A stretch of 64,000 bases of DNA, taken from Vesta saturnalis (Eukaryota; Arthropoda; Insecta; Coleoptera; Lampyridae). Shown here piece after piece: positions 10,201 to 21,492 of the stretch (position 1 is its first letter; each line of letters starts with the position of its first letter). A program made the translations under genes and the position numbers. The stretch spans positions 574,001-638,000 of the forward strand of contig JARFJB010001978.1 of assembly GCA_036346205.1 (NCBI GenBank), read 5' to 3'. Below the pieces are notes generated by a model that made no database searches, was not told the origin of the DNA, and saw only the letters and a program-made list of their open reading frames with translations.

Positions 10201-13155
10201 ATTGCTGGGTAATTCGTATTTACTGTTTGAATGTTGAAATTATAATTAAAGAAGGGACAATTATGTTGTTTATTATTCCTAAATCCTAAATTAATGATGT
10301 TTACATATTCTATTAAATGCGACCGGTGAAACTAAAATTGTATCCCACAGCTGAGAAAATTCGAGAAAAAGACTGCTGCATTTGATGGTTCTGTTTTTCT
10401 TATATTTATCACATTTCTTATATTTATTCACATAACGTATATTTAGGTTATCTCACTTGTGTGTTTTTTTAATGTAAACCTATTATTACACAGCATCTGA
10501 CGACACGCATATTTAGTGGTTATTTTTTTTTTGGATTGGTTCACGTTAATTTAAGCAAAACTATTACGTCTGAAAGCTTTTGAAGTGATTATTTAATTAT
10601 AACGTAACGTTTGGAGGTTGGTGAATCATTGCATTTTTTCTTTTATGAATTGAGCATAATTAATTGCGGTTTGAGTAATTTAGTTTCAAGTGGTTGTGTA
10701 TAGAATAAAAGTGTATTTAGTTTGTTGAAGTGAAATTACTTTAAGAATCGAATTTTTGAGTAATGTATCGTAATACTACAGTTATTGGTTTTTTATTAAA
10801 TTAGCGATTGATTTTTGGGGGCATGCTACTATTTTAGATAAGCGTGCAAGCATATTTGAAGGTTAGCGTGATCTGCTGGTCCCAGTACCACCTGCGAAGA
10901 TTACGTTCAGGTAAGCGAGTTATTTGAGTATTTTGAGCTAGCTGTGAACTGACGTAATTAGGCATTTCAACCCCTATTGCGACCTGTGAAATACTCTGGC
11001 GCCCTTTTTCGGTTTTATGTCGATTTAAACCCCTATATGATAAACTATCCTATTGTGCACAAAAGTTAGTACAAAGAATCCACCCCAGACGCTGACTAAT
11101 CGAGCAAAATCCAATTTTATCTGTTATCTCGTTTTCACTGCCAGTTTTTACCGTAAGAAACCACAGTAGAGATTTTAGAAAATGGTGGACGTTGTGAGCA
11201 GGTCCTGTTCTGTTCGTAATAGACGCTTTAAGTTACGTTCTGCTTTTGTAAGAGCCGACTTTATTACTTCTGATAAATTCGTCTACCGATTATCGTGCGC
11301 AAACGAAACCTTTCTTTATATTTTTACGTTTCGCCTCCCTTTCTCAATGTTGTCTTTGATTTCACAATGGCCTCAACGGCTACTGTAGCAGTATTTGTCC
11401 TAAACTCGGACCTAATCATTTCAAACGTTATCAAGCTTTTTTTTTCTAAAATTTTATCATTTATCAGCGTCCACCCTTCAATTCCGTATTATCCCTGTAG
11501 CTGGAACTGGCTAGTTGTTTTTTATTGGTATACACGGTTGGATAGAGTTAAATAGTGAAAGTTAAATATAAAACATTCATTTGTGTAAATATAAATTGTA
11601 CAAATAATGGATTATGTTTACGACATTCAAATCAAACAAAAAGAAACAGATTGCAAATCACAAGAAGAAAATTAAATAATAAATTGCTGTAATATGATTA
11701 AAATTTAAGCTATTTAGTATTTTATTATTAAGATAACTAATTTCAAAGTAGGTACCATCAGTAGTATCCCACAACCAAAAATTCGTACCAATTAAGAATC
11801 AATTTAATAACTAAAACTGCAATATTAATAAAAAAAGACCTTTCCTAATTAGGGAAGTTCAATAGCATATTAAATGAATAACTTCACCAAAGTAGTGCCT
11901 CGTTTATAACTTTACAATTAAAAGAAAGTAAATATTTCACAATTATACGTTTACAATAAAATGTATTAAGAAAACTTGTAAAAAAAGTCAACTGGTAACT
12001 TTATAGTAATTAAACACTATAATACATATATTAGTCTAGTATATTTTTTCACGGAACAAGAGATACGAAAAATATGCAATTAGAAACTAAACCCTTAGAT
12101 AAACTAGACCAAATTAGTTACATGAAAGTGTATAGAAAGTTATTTGAACCGATCTGGAACGATATCGTAATAAAAAACATTCCTACCCAATTTATGTAAT
12201 ATAAAATATAATAAAATACTGCACCAGAACACGATCAAGGCTTTGGTGTTGATTTCAAACTCATTGCTATCAATGTATCGAAATTACGTATTAGAAATGG
12301 GATAACTACTATCTACAACTTAAATCTGAAATAAATAAAACGCCTTCGTCTGTTTGCTTGAACAATGTAGGTATACCATTGCACAAGAAGCGTGAACAAT
12401 GCAAATATAGGAGTAATTTATTTTATACGAGCACAATATTTCATGGCTGGATGGCAAGTTTATACCGTCCACGATTGCAACGGAATGTCAAGATATTGTT
12501 ATATGATAACAATAAAGTCTTTTGCAATCATGTTATGGTTTGATTCAAGTTTCAAATGCCATCTCAGTTTTAATTTTTTTTTAACATTCCTTTAACTCAA
12601 AACGAGTAGGATACTTTCCATTTTAGGTTAGCTTTTAAAATTTATGGTATATAAATGTTCCACTACATTGCTGTTAAGATAATATTCTAATCGAAATTCA
12701 CGGGTTCTTGGAATGACAATGTCATTATGCAATAATTACAAAGAGAAGAGGAGGAACTTTGTAAAATCAAGGTTTCATGAACGATGCTGTTTCAATTTTT
12801 ATTATATTATTTAACGTTTATATTCCCACAATTATAGCATTGTTTGTTGATAGTATCTTCATTGTCCTAAAAATTTTGTGTTTGCCGAATTATGCTAAAT
12901 AATGTAAGACTTTATTACTGCTTTAGTACACAGATTTAAATATATTACAAAAAATGTAAGTCCCAATGTACATTAACTTTCCCATGGAACATTGTAATTA
13001 TTCTCTTATTTGGAAGAATATTACGTTAGTCAATGATACACATATTCTAATTTAAAATACTTCCTATTATATTATTATTTAATATATAATATTTTATAAT
13101 TATAAAACAAGGATTCTCTGTTAATATCGGAAAATCATGTCTTGGTTGGTATAAA
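7251..13155. other. long stretch without a recognisable gene
   Basis: Short open frames occur (for example 7528-7716, 8515-8883 on the minus strand, and 11182-11555), but none shows a domain, a signal peptide with a following mature region, or codon structure that I trust. A few less AT-rich patches (about 7380-7780, 8040-8170, 8560-8770, 9480-9600, 10860-11550) may be old repeats or unrecognised exons; I cannot tell which. Confidence 0.45.
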
Positions 13156-13161
13156 ACAAAG

Positions 13162-13600
13162 AATAGTATATTAAGAAACGAGTTTCATAAGAGACGCTTT
13201 TATCGCACGCGCAGCGGCGAGTTTTGTAAACGACAAGTGCGATAAAGCATCTTATGAAACGTGTTTCTTATACTATTTTTTCTATTTCGCATGAAAATTT
13301 GAGAATGATTGCATTTTAATTATAAAATATCAACATTACATAATTGTCAATTTTATTACTTTTACCTTTATGTTGCTAATTTGAAATTCTCGATTCAAAA
13401 TTTGAAGTTCTTATTCGTATTTAACAACTATAGTGTTAGGTTATGTAAGTGTTTACATTGACATTTGTGAAATTTTGACAGTGTTACCAATCACAATACA
13501 GTTTGCGTATCGTAATGACCCACATTTCGATACGCAAAGGTCTTTACGCGCGTATCGTAATAAATGCATTATGAAGGCAAAATAGAAAAAAATATTATTT
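13162..13600. mobile_element. foldback MITE with nested hairpins
   Basis: Arms at about 13162-13209 and 13233-13278 are inverted copies (AATAGTATA..AAGAAAC, GTTTCATAAGA, CTTT(T)ATCGCAC). A second hairpin has 11-bp perfect arms TTTGCGTATCG (13502-13512) and CGATACGCAAA (13528-13538). A CTATTTTTTCTATTT(C)GC word near 13273 recurs inverted near 13570. No coding content. The first arm sequence recurs at 590-665. Confidence 0.6.
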
Positions 13601-14089
13601 GATTGTACATTTTATATTATTAATGTAATTAATCTATGAAGTTATAGTACAATATTAAGTTTTATGCATAGATTGCTAATAATTACTTAAGAAAATCCTA
13701 TAAAACCACAAGCTACAAAATATACGTTGCTTAATAAATTTTGAATTAATGTATTATTTTGCTAAGAAACGGCCAGTTATGAGTTTCAACATTTCCAGTT
13801 GAGCGATAACTTTGTTGTTTTGTTTCTGAATTGATTCGGTAAGGCTGGTGGCAGTTATAATATTTTGTAGAAAATGTTTAATTGGTGTTCATTGTACTTT
13901 TGGGTTATTGCGCACAATAAGTAGTTATTCTCGGAACTGTAAAATATTCACGAACTGTATCACTTTAAAATATTGTTGGAGTGTTTTTCATGGTAACGCA
14001 ATTCTTATTGAAAAAGGAAAAAGAAATCGAAAATCAAATTCAAACGAATGTTATAATAAGGTTACTATGGTTTCTTCGTCAATAACATA

Positions 14090-14965
14090 TTTTTTCTGTG
14101 GCAAAAATTCAAGGAGTTATATCTTCGCCTGTTCTAAGTATATTTTGTCTTATGATGATTTTTCAAAAACCCCTTTGTTTCGAAGATACAGGGTAAACGA
14201 AATTTTCGACAACCATATTCGATATTTGTTGCAATCGACTTTTTGTTAATTATCGATAAATCGACTTATTATCTCATTTTACAACTTTTGGCCAAGTTTC
14301 GCCAACATCGGTCATGATGTCTGTATGTGTGTCTGTATCTGTGTGGATGTGTATATGGATGTATGCTAGTATCCACGATAACTCCAGAATGAAAATACAG
14401 ACGTATTTAAAATTTTGCATTTAAGCTTGTTTTCATTTGGGTTAGAGCTGATTAGATTTTGGGAGAAATCCAGTGGCGGCGAGGAGGGGGGGTTATTAGG
14501 TTCAGTTTTTTGTTTTTATCAAATATTTCTAAAACAGCTGCATATTTCAAAGATGTAAAAAGACCTGGATATAGACCTTAAACATATCGATTAATTATGT
14601 TCTATGCAATTTTTTGATGTGACGCGTAATTTAGCGGCGAAAAAATCCTAAGGTAGAATTTGGAGAATTTGGACCACTTGCGAAATCGGATAATTGGTGT
14701 AACTCAATTAAAAACGACCCTGGTGTGTTTGAAAGAGGAGTTCGGCAGTCAATAACGAGAAGATTGAATGCTTGTATCCAGGCTGAAGGAAGTCTGTTCG
14801 AACATTTATTGTAGATTGAGCAAGTTTACATGTACTTTTTGATAATAAAATGTTGTTACTGTCGCAAATTTTATTCACCCTATATCTTCAAAACAAAAGG
14901 GTTTTTCAAAAATCATCACAGGACAAAATATTCCTATAATAGGCCAAGAAATAACGCCTTGATTT
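14090..14965 (+). mobile_element. internally deleted mariner-like element with ~110-bp inverted ends
   Basis: The left end (about 14090-14207) and right end (about 14861-14965) are inverted copies. Shared words on the strand leading inward are AAATTCAAGG.GTTAT, ATATTTTGTC.T.TGATGA, TTTTT.AAAAACCC, CTTTGTTT.GAAGATA and AGGGT.AA. Only the last 45 codons of a transposase remain. The centre also holds the sequence shared with 2017-2285 and 59380-59490. At under 0.9 kb it is a non-autonomous derivative. Confidence 0.75.
14680..14814 (+). pseudogene. C-terminal fragment of a mariner-like transposase
   Basis: The open stretch ends with RQSITRRLNACIQAEGSLF, then EHLL and a stop. The pattern of a basic helix followed by (G)xxFEHLL-stop is the usual C-terminus of mariner-like transposases of this type. 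The DDE core upstream is gone. A homologous end lies on the minus strand at about 59207-59330. Confidence 0.75.
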
Positions 14966-15197
14966 TTTTCCGCATATTTACCTAACACCCAGTATATCTC
15001 ATTGCCTGCATGTACTAATTCTCTTTGCTCCGATGATTCTTTGCATATTTAAAGCAAAAAGTGACCAAAAAGATATATCTAGTTTGCATTCTAAATAAAA
15101 TATAACTTAGCAGTAATTTATTTAAATTTATACACCAGGAAAGCTGATATTTGTATATAATATTTATTTAACGAAGAGAAGCTCCTTTTAAACCATA

Positions 15198-15203
<6 letters not shown>

Positions 15204-15266
<63 letters not shown>
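15204..15266. repeat. (TA)n microsatellite
   Basis: About 63 bp of TA repeat directly upstream of the Penelope-like fragment. Confidence 0.95.
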
Positions 15267-15270
<4 letters not shown>

Positions 15271-15289
15271 TGATTTACAATAAAACAGA

Positions 15290-15875
15290 TTGGTATAATA
15301 AATCTACAAAATCTGAACTAGAATACATAAAATTGGTCATGCTACTTTAGTACACAAAAATGTGATTAAACTTAGAGATTTATTGTTACTTAATAATTAT
15401 CCTAAACCATTTCTTAATAAATTACTTTTTAATTATACACCTGTTTTAAGAAATGTTGGAAATATTGATGATAATAATGGAACTACCACTAAATAAAAAA
15501 AAATACCAAAAATTGCATTAGTTGAAGGACTATGAAATTTTCTAGTTAAAACGCTTAAATATTTACCATTTAAAGTAACTAGACCTAATAGATACATATA
15601 ACAACTTTGCAGTTATCTTCTAGTCTAATTCTTCATACTCATGAGGTTGTGTATAAGACACCGTGTAATAAATGTAATTTGGTATATATTGGCCTGACAG
15701 ATTAAAAAATCTCTCGGCTTGACAAAAAAGAGATTGAACGTGAAACTTAACATTTTAATAACTCCATCACTCCATTAATTATGAAGAAACTAAGATATCA
15801 GCGAGTAACAATAATTTAAATAGAAGAACCATCTTAGAAATATGTTACATTTTAGATAACGAACAAACAATGAGT
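15290..15875 (+). pseudogene. Penelope-like element fragment with GIY-YIG endonuclease
   Basis: The clearest segment is at 15646-15702, which reads VVYKTPCNKCNLVYIGLTD. This is the cysteine-containing entry to the GIY-YIG nuclease core found at the C-terminus of Penelope-like reverse transcriptases (pattern PCxxCxxxYIGxT). Downstream, in shifted frames, come pieces like KEIERET and NNSITPL, then a final ILDNEQTMS-like stretch near 15850-15875, as expected for the end of the domain. Frameshifts and stops are numerous. The reverse transcriptase part is not recognisable upstream, so only the nuclease end survives. Function in an intact element is to nick the target and prime reverse transcription. 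Confidence 0.7.
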
Positions 15876-16223
15876 TAATAAGTGAGTAATATTTTTTTAA
15901 CTAATAAGTTTGTATTTTAAATTTAATATTTTTTATAATTTTGTTTTCTTTCTCATAATTATCTTAAACATAGTTTTATGTTAGTATAATTTATATATCT
16001 AATTAGTGTTTTGTCATTATCAGTTACTCTGCTTAATGTCATATTAGTTTATATTTAAGTTTTATAAGTATTTTTTGAGAGAATCGTTTATTAATGGGCG
16101 GTATTAAACAACTTCATAAATTTAATAGGGTCTATTAACAAACGATTTTAAATGAAGCTGATACAAGGCGCTGCGTTGATTTATATGAAATATCGAACAA
16201 TGCATGCATTACCTCATGTCATG

Positions 16224-16225
<2 letters not shown>
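15876..16225. other. AT-rich sequence after the Penelope-like fragment
   Basis: It may be the 3' non-coding part of the Penelope-like element, but nothing in it is diagnostic. Confidence 0.4.

Positions 16226-16288
<63 letters not shown>
16226..16288. repeat. (TA)n then (CA)n microsatellite
   Basis: About 46 bp of TA repeat continue into about 17 bp of CA repeat. The mariner-like remnant starts just after it. Confidence 0.95.
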
Positions 16289-16329
16289 GTATGACAATAA
16301 ATAACGGATACCGAAACTCAAATATTAAT

Positions 16330-17045
16330 TTATTATTAAACATCTGACCACCATCTTGTTCCAAGCATTGCTCAAGATTGAATCTATGTCTCTACATAGA
16401 GGCTGGTGTAAATTTGGAAAAATTGTTCTATTGCTGTTTTTAGATCAGTTTCGCTGAAAATGCTATTTTTTATCGTTCTCCAGATGTAGGCATCAGGGTG
16501 GGTCAAGTCGGGGTTATGTTGTGGATAAACGAAATTAGTTTTTCTGTATATTATCCTGTTACCGAAACGTTGTCTTAAGATCGCAAGAGCGGCATTAGCG
16601 GTATTACCTCTGCAGAAGCGTCTTAGGTCTCTAAGGAATAAATCAATCCTTTGCCTAGTAGTAGTAAGGGTGCAAAATTCCGTTCCCAGGCATTGCGCAC
16701 CAAATTATTTGCCTCTAGATTTTTTGTGGTTTTTCGAATCCAAGAAATCTGTATGTCCGTCTGTTGACGTGCCCTAATAATGAAACATGTTCTTCATCAG
16801 AAAACCACGGACGCTGTATTCTACACGTAACCGCTTATCAGCATTGATTAACTTATGAAATGTATGAATCTTATACGAAAATGCACCAACATCTTTAGAA
16901 ATTAAGTGTGTAGTTTCCCTATTTAGGTTGATTTTAACAGCAGTCTTTCTCACGCTTCTCTTTGTAGATTGCATGATTTGGTACAGGATCCTGCCGCGGT
17001 TTTCATTATTCCTCACTGTTCTCTTTTGCCCAGATCTTCCTTTCG
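16330..17045 (-). pseudogene. decayed mariner-like transposase, minus strand
   Basis: Reading the minus strand from 17045 down, the N-terminal half carries RKTAVKINLNRETTHLISKD and FSYKIHTFHKLINADKRLR, which fit the second DNA-binding segment and the following linker of IS630/Tc1/mariner transposases. After an internal gap come RQRFGNRIIY, YPQHNPDLTHPDAYIW and RTIKNSIF. The PDLTxPDxxxW block is the third catalytic motif; the aspartate is still there. The first and second catalytic motifs are missing. It ends near GTRWWSDV and a stop at about 16340. Clear ends were not found. Confidence 0.7.
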
Positions 17046-17049
17046 TTTG

Positions 17050-20000
17050 GATTAGAACAATGCCTATACGTTGAAACTTCTTTACTATGTACCTCTTTCA
17101 TATTGCTTCAAAAAATCAACTTTAACGTAATTGATACTTGGCCCATTGTTTCTGTCGATTATGTATGATTATGTTTGCTTGCAAATCAAACATTTTTGTT
17201 CGATAGTAAGCATTTTGTTTCACGAACTTGTTGCAAGGCTTTAAAAACAAAACTGTCATCTAGAAGTTAGCGTAACATTTGTGCGGTTTTTATTTCCATC
17301 GCAATTGCTATTTTTCAACGATTAACGATTAACAATTATTATGTTCGTTTACAACGTGAAGCTATTGAGAAATATAAACAGCCCAACAACTTCAATAGGC
17401 AAGAGGAGAATTTCCGTTTAAATAGGTTTAGGCATCTTATAATTAAAAACAAAGTTAATTTCGGTATGTCTAGGATTTTTGCTGTTTTTTCCTAAACCTT
17501 GAAGTAAATGCTTTACCAATTATACGTTAAATTACCACTGCACTATTGTTAAACACAAGTAGTTGAAATTAAAATTAAAATTAAAAATTACATAAAACGT
17601 ACTATATTATTTTTTCATTGTTCAATAACACTTGCATTTATTGACAACTTTGTTAGATTTGACTGGATTATTTTAATAGATTTCTAGATTTATCAATTTC
17701 ATATTAACGTTTTTCACAACTTTACACTTACATCATAACTTGATTAAATTTTATTAAATTTGTTCTTTGGGTATGACATTTTTCACTGTTAGCCTTTGAT
17801 CGTTAGAGGGTGTTCTGATTTGTCATCTTCAGTTTAACAATATTTAATTTATCAATCATCTAGTTATTCTTTACTAAAATTATATATAGTTGCCTTTACA
17901 GGTTTACCAAACTGTTATATTGATAACAGACTTATGTTTGCGTTTTCAATTTTTTTAATTTCATAAAATTGTTTCAACATGTTTTACAATTTTGAAATAT
18001 AAATGTTACTATACTGACGAAGATAACTGTAAGTGTTATCAAAATGTTTAGGTTGTGTAACTGAAATATACAAATACGCCATATAAAACACTCAAATTTT
18101 TTTCTTACCATTTATTTAAAAAAAAACTATCTATTATGAAAAAAATTATGTTGAAGAAAACTAATAGTTAAAATTTGTGAAGATATTTCAGAAAACATAA
18201 TTTTATCTAAAAATGCAAAGTATTGATCAAAATTCTGTTTTGATTACAAAAGAACCTCGGTTTTTTATGCAATATATTAGTTATAGAAAGATAACTTGTC
18301 ATGTGTATGTCACGTCTCTGAAAATCGTGTTTTCGTTAAAACTTACATAATCGAACAGAACTCTATTAAATCAAGTTAGCCGAATTAATACGAGCAGACA
18401 AAGTATATATTTTTTCAATACCTTATTTCTATTAAACTGATTCTAAAATTTCAATTTGCTAATTATCGTGACCTACAAATCCATACTACTATTACCATTT
18501 TTTATCTATGCAAAATTTATATGAGAATTAACATTATGTCACATAATCCTTTAAGTTATAATAGATACTATTAATTGGCAAATATTCATACATTAAATAG
18601 GCCTATGGCTCTAATAACTCACGTAAGGGCCTTATAAAACTGGCAATTTCCGCATCCTTCGTTAAGAAACATATTATACAGCCGCATTTATTTAATTAGT
18701 GAAATAAAAATATAAATAAATCATTTATTACAGGCAATTCACGTTCATTGAGTGCACATAAGATACTGTTTCTAGAATATTAATGAGAATGTTAACTTTC
18801 TTTCTTCTCGAGCAAAAAATGAATGCCTCAAAATAATTAAGTAGATATAAACAAAATTAGTAGGTTAAGTTACCTTAACCTACAGTATAAAATCAAAATA
18901 GAAAAAAGGTTTCGTACAGATGAATAAATTTATGCTTAGTTAATGGTCTTATAGTACATTTACTAAATTTCACTATTATTTTAAAAGAAGCTAACCATAA
19001 GTAGATAGTTGAACGTAATAATTGTAAATAAGTAGGTATATGTAATCATTGAATAAGAGAAATTTGACCGATATTGTCCCCTTCTAATTTTCAATAATCC
19101 ATTTTGACATCATTCAACCATTGTAATTTGTAATATGCAATCTATTAGAACCTTGAACATACAACAACCACTTAAACCATGAAGTTGAACTAGATTTTTA
19201 AAAGTAAAATTGAATCTCAGAAATTAGTTTAATGCGATTTTTGATTTCTCAATACATTTTAATTTTGACGAATGTCATAAAAATCATATTGGGTTCACTT
19301 GTCTTTTAGAAAATTAAGTATGGTTATTTTTTCGAATAGAATACGATAAAAGAGTGGAGGCATATTTCTCAAAATGTCATCAACGGTAGAAAACTATATT
19401 GCCAATCTATAAAAATATTGACCTTTTATTAACGTTTATTGCGACACGTCGCATTTAAAATTGCAAGAAATTGCTAATGCTGTCAATACAATTAACAGCG
19501 AATTTAATTTAATACCATGCTAGACTACATTCCTTCGATTACTTGGTAAAATATCCTATTATTTCATGCCACTCATACTCAAAAAGCACGTCCACTCTGA
19601 CATCACGGATTACCGAATTCTGCTCCTCCATACAATGGTGCTAGTGGCTTGATTTATCTATTTCCATGTCAACCAAACGAGAAAACCTTAAACATTTCCC
19701 ATTCGCGTCACAGACCAAAAGAATAGATGTATTTCTTGAATACGACTATCTCCGTAAAAAAATTAGTTCCAATTTGTAGGTAACGTAGTCCTAGAACCCG
19801 AAAGAAAACCGAACAGTGGTCGACAGATATTTAAATGTGTTTTGTAACGCAAAATAATTATTCTAATCTTTGTTTAATTTATTCCTTTTCAACCTAAATT
19901 TGTTTCCTGCTAAATATTTTAATCTTATACGTTTGCAATAAGTTTTGTGCATTAAATATTGAATAAGTTTACGTCCAACCATTTGTTAATGTTCAGTTGC

Positions 20001-20180
20001 TACACAAATAGATAAATTACTGTTAAAAACAAAAAAAGCTAAAATAGGACCTGGAAATTGTTGGTGTTCAAATAAGGTTACAAAAATGGACCTAGATAAG
20101 CAATCAGGAATGTGGTGTAATAAAATATGTGTTAGTAAAAACACTTTAAAACTTATATAAACAATAAAACACGCATCTCC
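17050..20180. other. AT-rich sequence without a recognisable gene
   Basis: The only recognisable structure is one copy of the dispersed CTGA(N)GA..GTTATC motif at 18014-18043. Nothing else was supported on either strand. Confidence 0.45.
18014..18043 (+). ncRNA. hammerhead-like core motif (Penelope-type tail)
   Basis: CTGACGA is followed by a six-base stem, GATAAC with GTTATC, around a seven-base loop, then AAAA where the motif in other copies has GAAAC. The same unit occurs at 40544-40575, inverted at 40419-40450, and around 26680-26725. It resembles the catalytic core of a hammerhead ribozyme but has an extra base before stem II, and no closed stems I and III were found. This is an inference from pattern only. 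Confidence 0.3.
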
Positions 20181-20258
20181 AAACTGCCCAAACCTCCAAG
20201 TGCAGTACAGGCTCTTATAGAGTAAATGTCCCTTTTATTAACTTTAGTCATCTACAAG

Positions 20259-20638
20259 ACCGAGCTAGTAGAGTTGTGGTAACACGACCTGCTTAGCATT
20301 AGGGAGATACTGGGTTCGATTCCCGTTACCGTCTACCCTGTATGAGTTTTTGTCAGGGGGTTTCCCTTATACACATGTAGCGGCATGGTCACTGCATGTA
20401 CGCACACCATGTGCGGCTATTTAGGCGAATGCTAGGGTAGTATCTTCCCCCTCAGAACTATAACTCTATTCCTTTCGATCCTATCCTGACCTCATCCATA
20501 CTTAATCCCATCATGCATATATACGTAATGCATGTATGTATGCTGGCACTCCATGATTGTGGTTGAAGGAGCTTGGAAAGCTCAAGCAGCCCGCCCTCCC
20601 CCTTGGGGAGGGAATGAAACACGTTGCCTTTTCCCTTT
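20259..20638 (+). repeat. complete tRNA-derived SINE with 11-bp target duplication
   Basis: The 380-bp element is flanked by TCATCTACAAG on both sides (20248-20258 and 20639-20649). The head is tRNA-like: an A-box-like TAGTAGAGTTGTGG and a B box GGTTCGATTCC at 20313-20323, typical internal RNA polymerase III promoter positions. The body is unrelated to tRNA. The tail has a strong CCCTCCCCCTTGGGGAGGG hairpin and ends in a pyrimidine-rich run. Truncated tails of the same family lie at 3440-3524 and 44445-44529. It inserted into the DDE transposon copy 1. Confidence 0.88.
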
Positions 20639-20885
20639 TCATCTACAAGTAATTCTATCCTTTTCTTTCATGGTAACGTTGTCAAATGTCAAATGTCATT
20701 TATGAACTCATAACCTCTTTATACTTTCACATTATTGTTCGTTTGCACTACGTTATTTTTCTAATGAAACCCACTCCATTCATTAAAAATCGTTCTTTTT
20801 AGAATGCTTAAACTTACTACAAGCGTCTTTTAACGTAATTCTGTTACTGAACTTAATTATGTAGAAATTTCTTTAATTCTTCGAT

Positions 20886-21490
20886 ATGGAAATGGAAGTT
20901 CAAGCTGGCCTTTCAAAACGACGTGTTGGAGAATATTTCACCCTCAAGGAGAAACGCCTCCGTCTTAAGGTACTGAATTAGTTCCCGGCCAAGCTGAAAT
21001 TTAGTGCAACCGTTAAAGAAGCGAGCAACGCTTTATGTTGTTCAGAACTAAGTATCTTTGCTATTAAAACGGAACATCAAACTTAACCGAAGAAACGTGC
21101 GAAAAGAAAAAGTGCAGAAACCAACGATCGCCTTCATGTATATGACCAGAATATCCAAAACTATTATTCGGCGAAAAGTGGATGATTTTTTATTGCAAAC
21201 GTTCCACCAAAGATGAACATTATTCTTTATGCTGTTAATAGTGATGATGATTTACCGAATTTTAAACACAATACACTTTTCAACTTCTTGAAAGATATTG
21301 GTTTTGAATTTCAAAAGATGGGACGAAAAAGTATTCTTACTGAGCGTGATGGTATTTACGATGCTTTAGAAAGTTCAGAGAAGAAGGTAATTCACAGTAA
21401 TTTTATCATTATTAAATTATTTCTATTCACATGCTTAATGTCGAATTTCACGTAATTAAAAATGTTTACTTTTTATTTAGAAGTATTACA
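20886..21490 (+). pseudogene. DDE transposase, first exon block, copy 1
   Basis: From the ATG at 20886 the frame gives a basic N-terminus with YFTLKEKRLRLKVLN, stops, then NDRLHVYDQN and, at 21240-21380, DDLPNFKHNTLFNFLKDIGF and RKSILTERDG. A GT..AG intron is likely at 21387-21480. The frame matches the second copy at 35284-35808 block for block, including the intron position, which supports a real intron in the parent gene. Related full-length proteins belong to the IS630/Tc1/mariner-like DDE_3 group. Several stops make it non-functional. Confidence 0.7.
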
Positions 21491-21492
21491 TA

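Noticed and set aside
13848..14249. 133-codon frame as a gene
   Set aside because: It runs into the inverted end of the mariner-like element and shows no domain.
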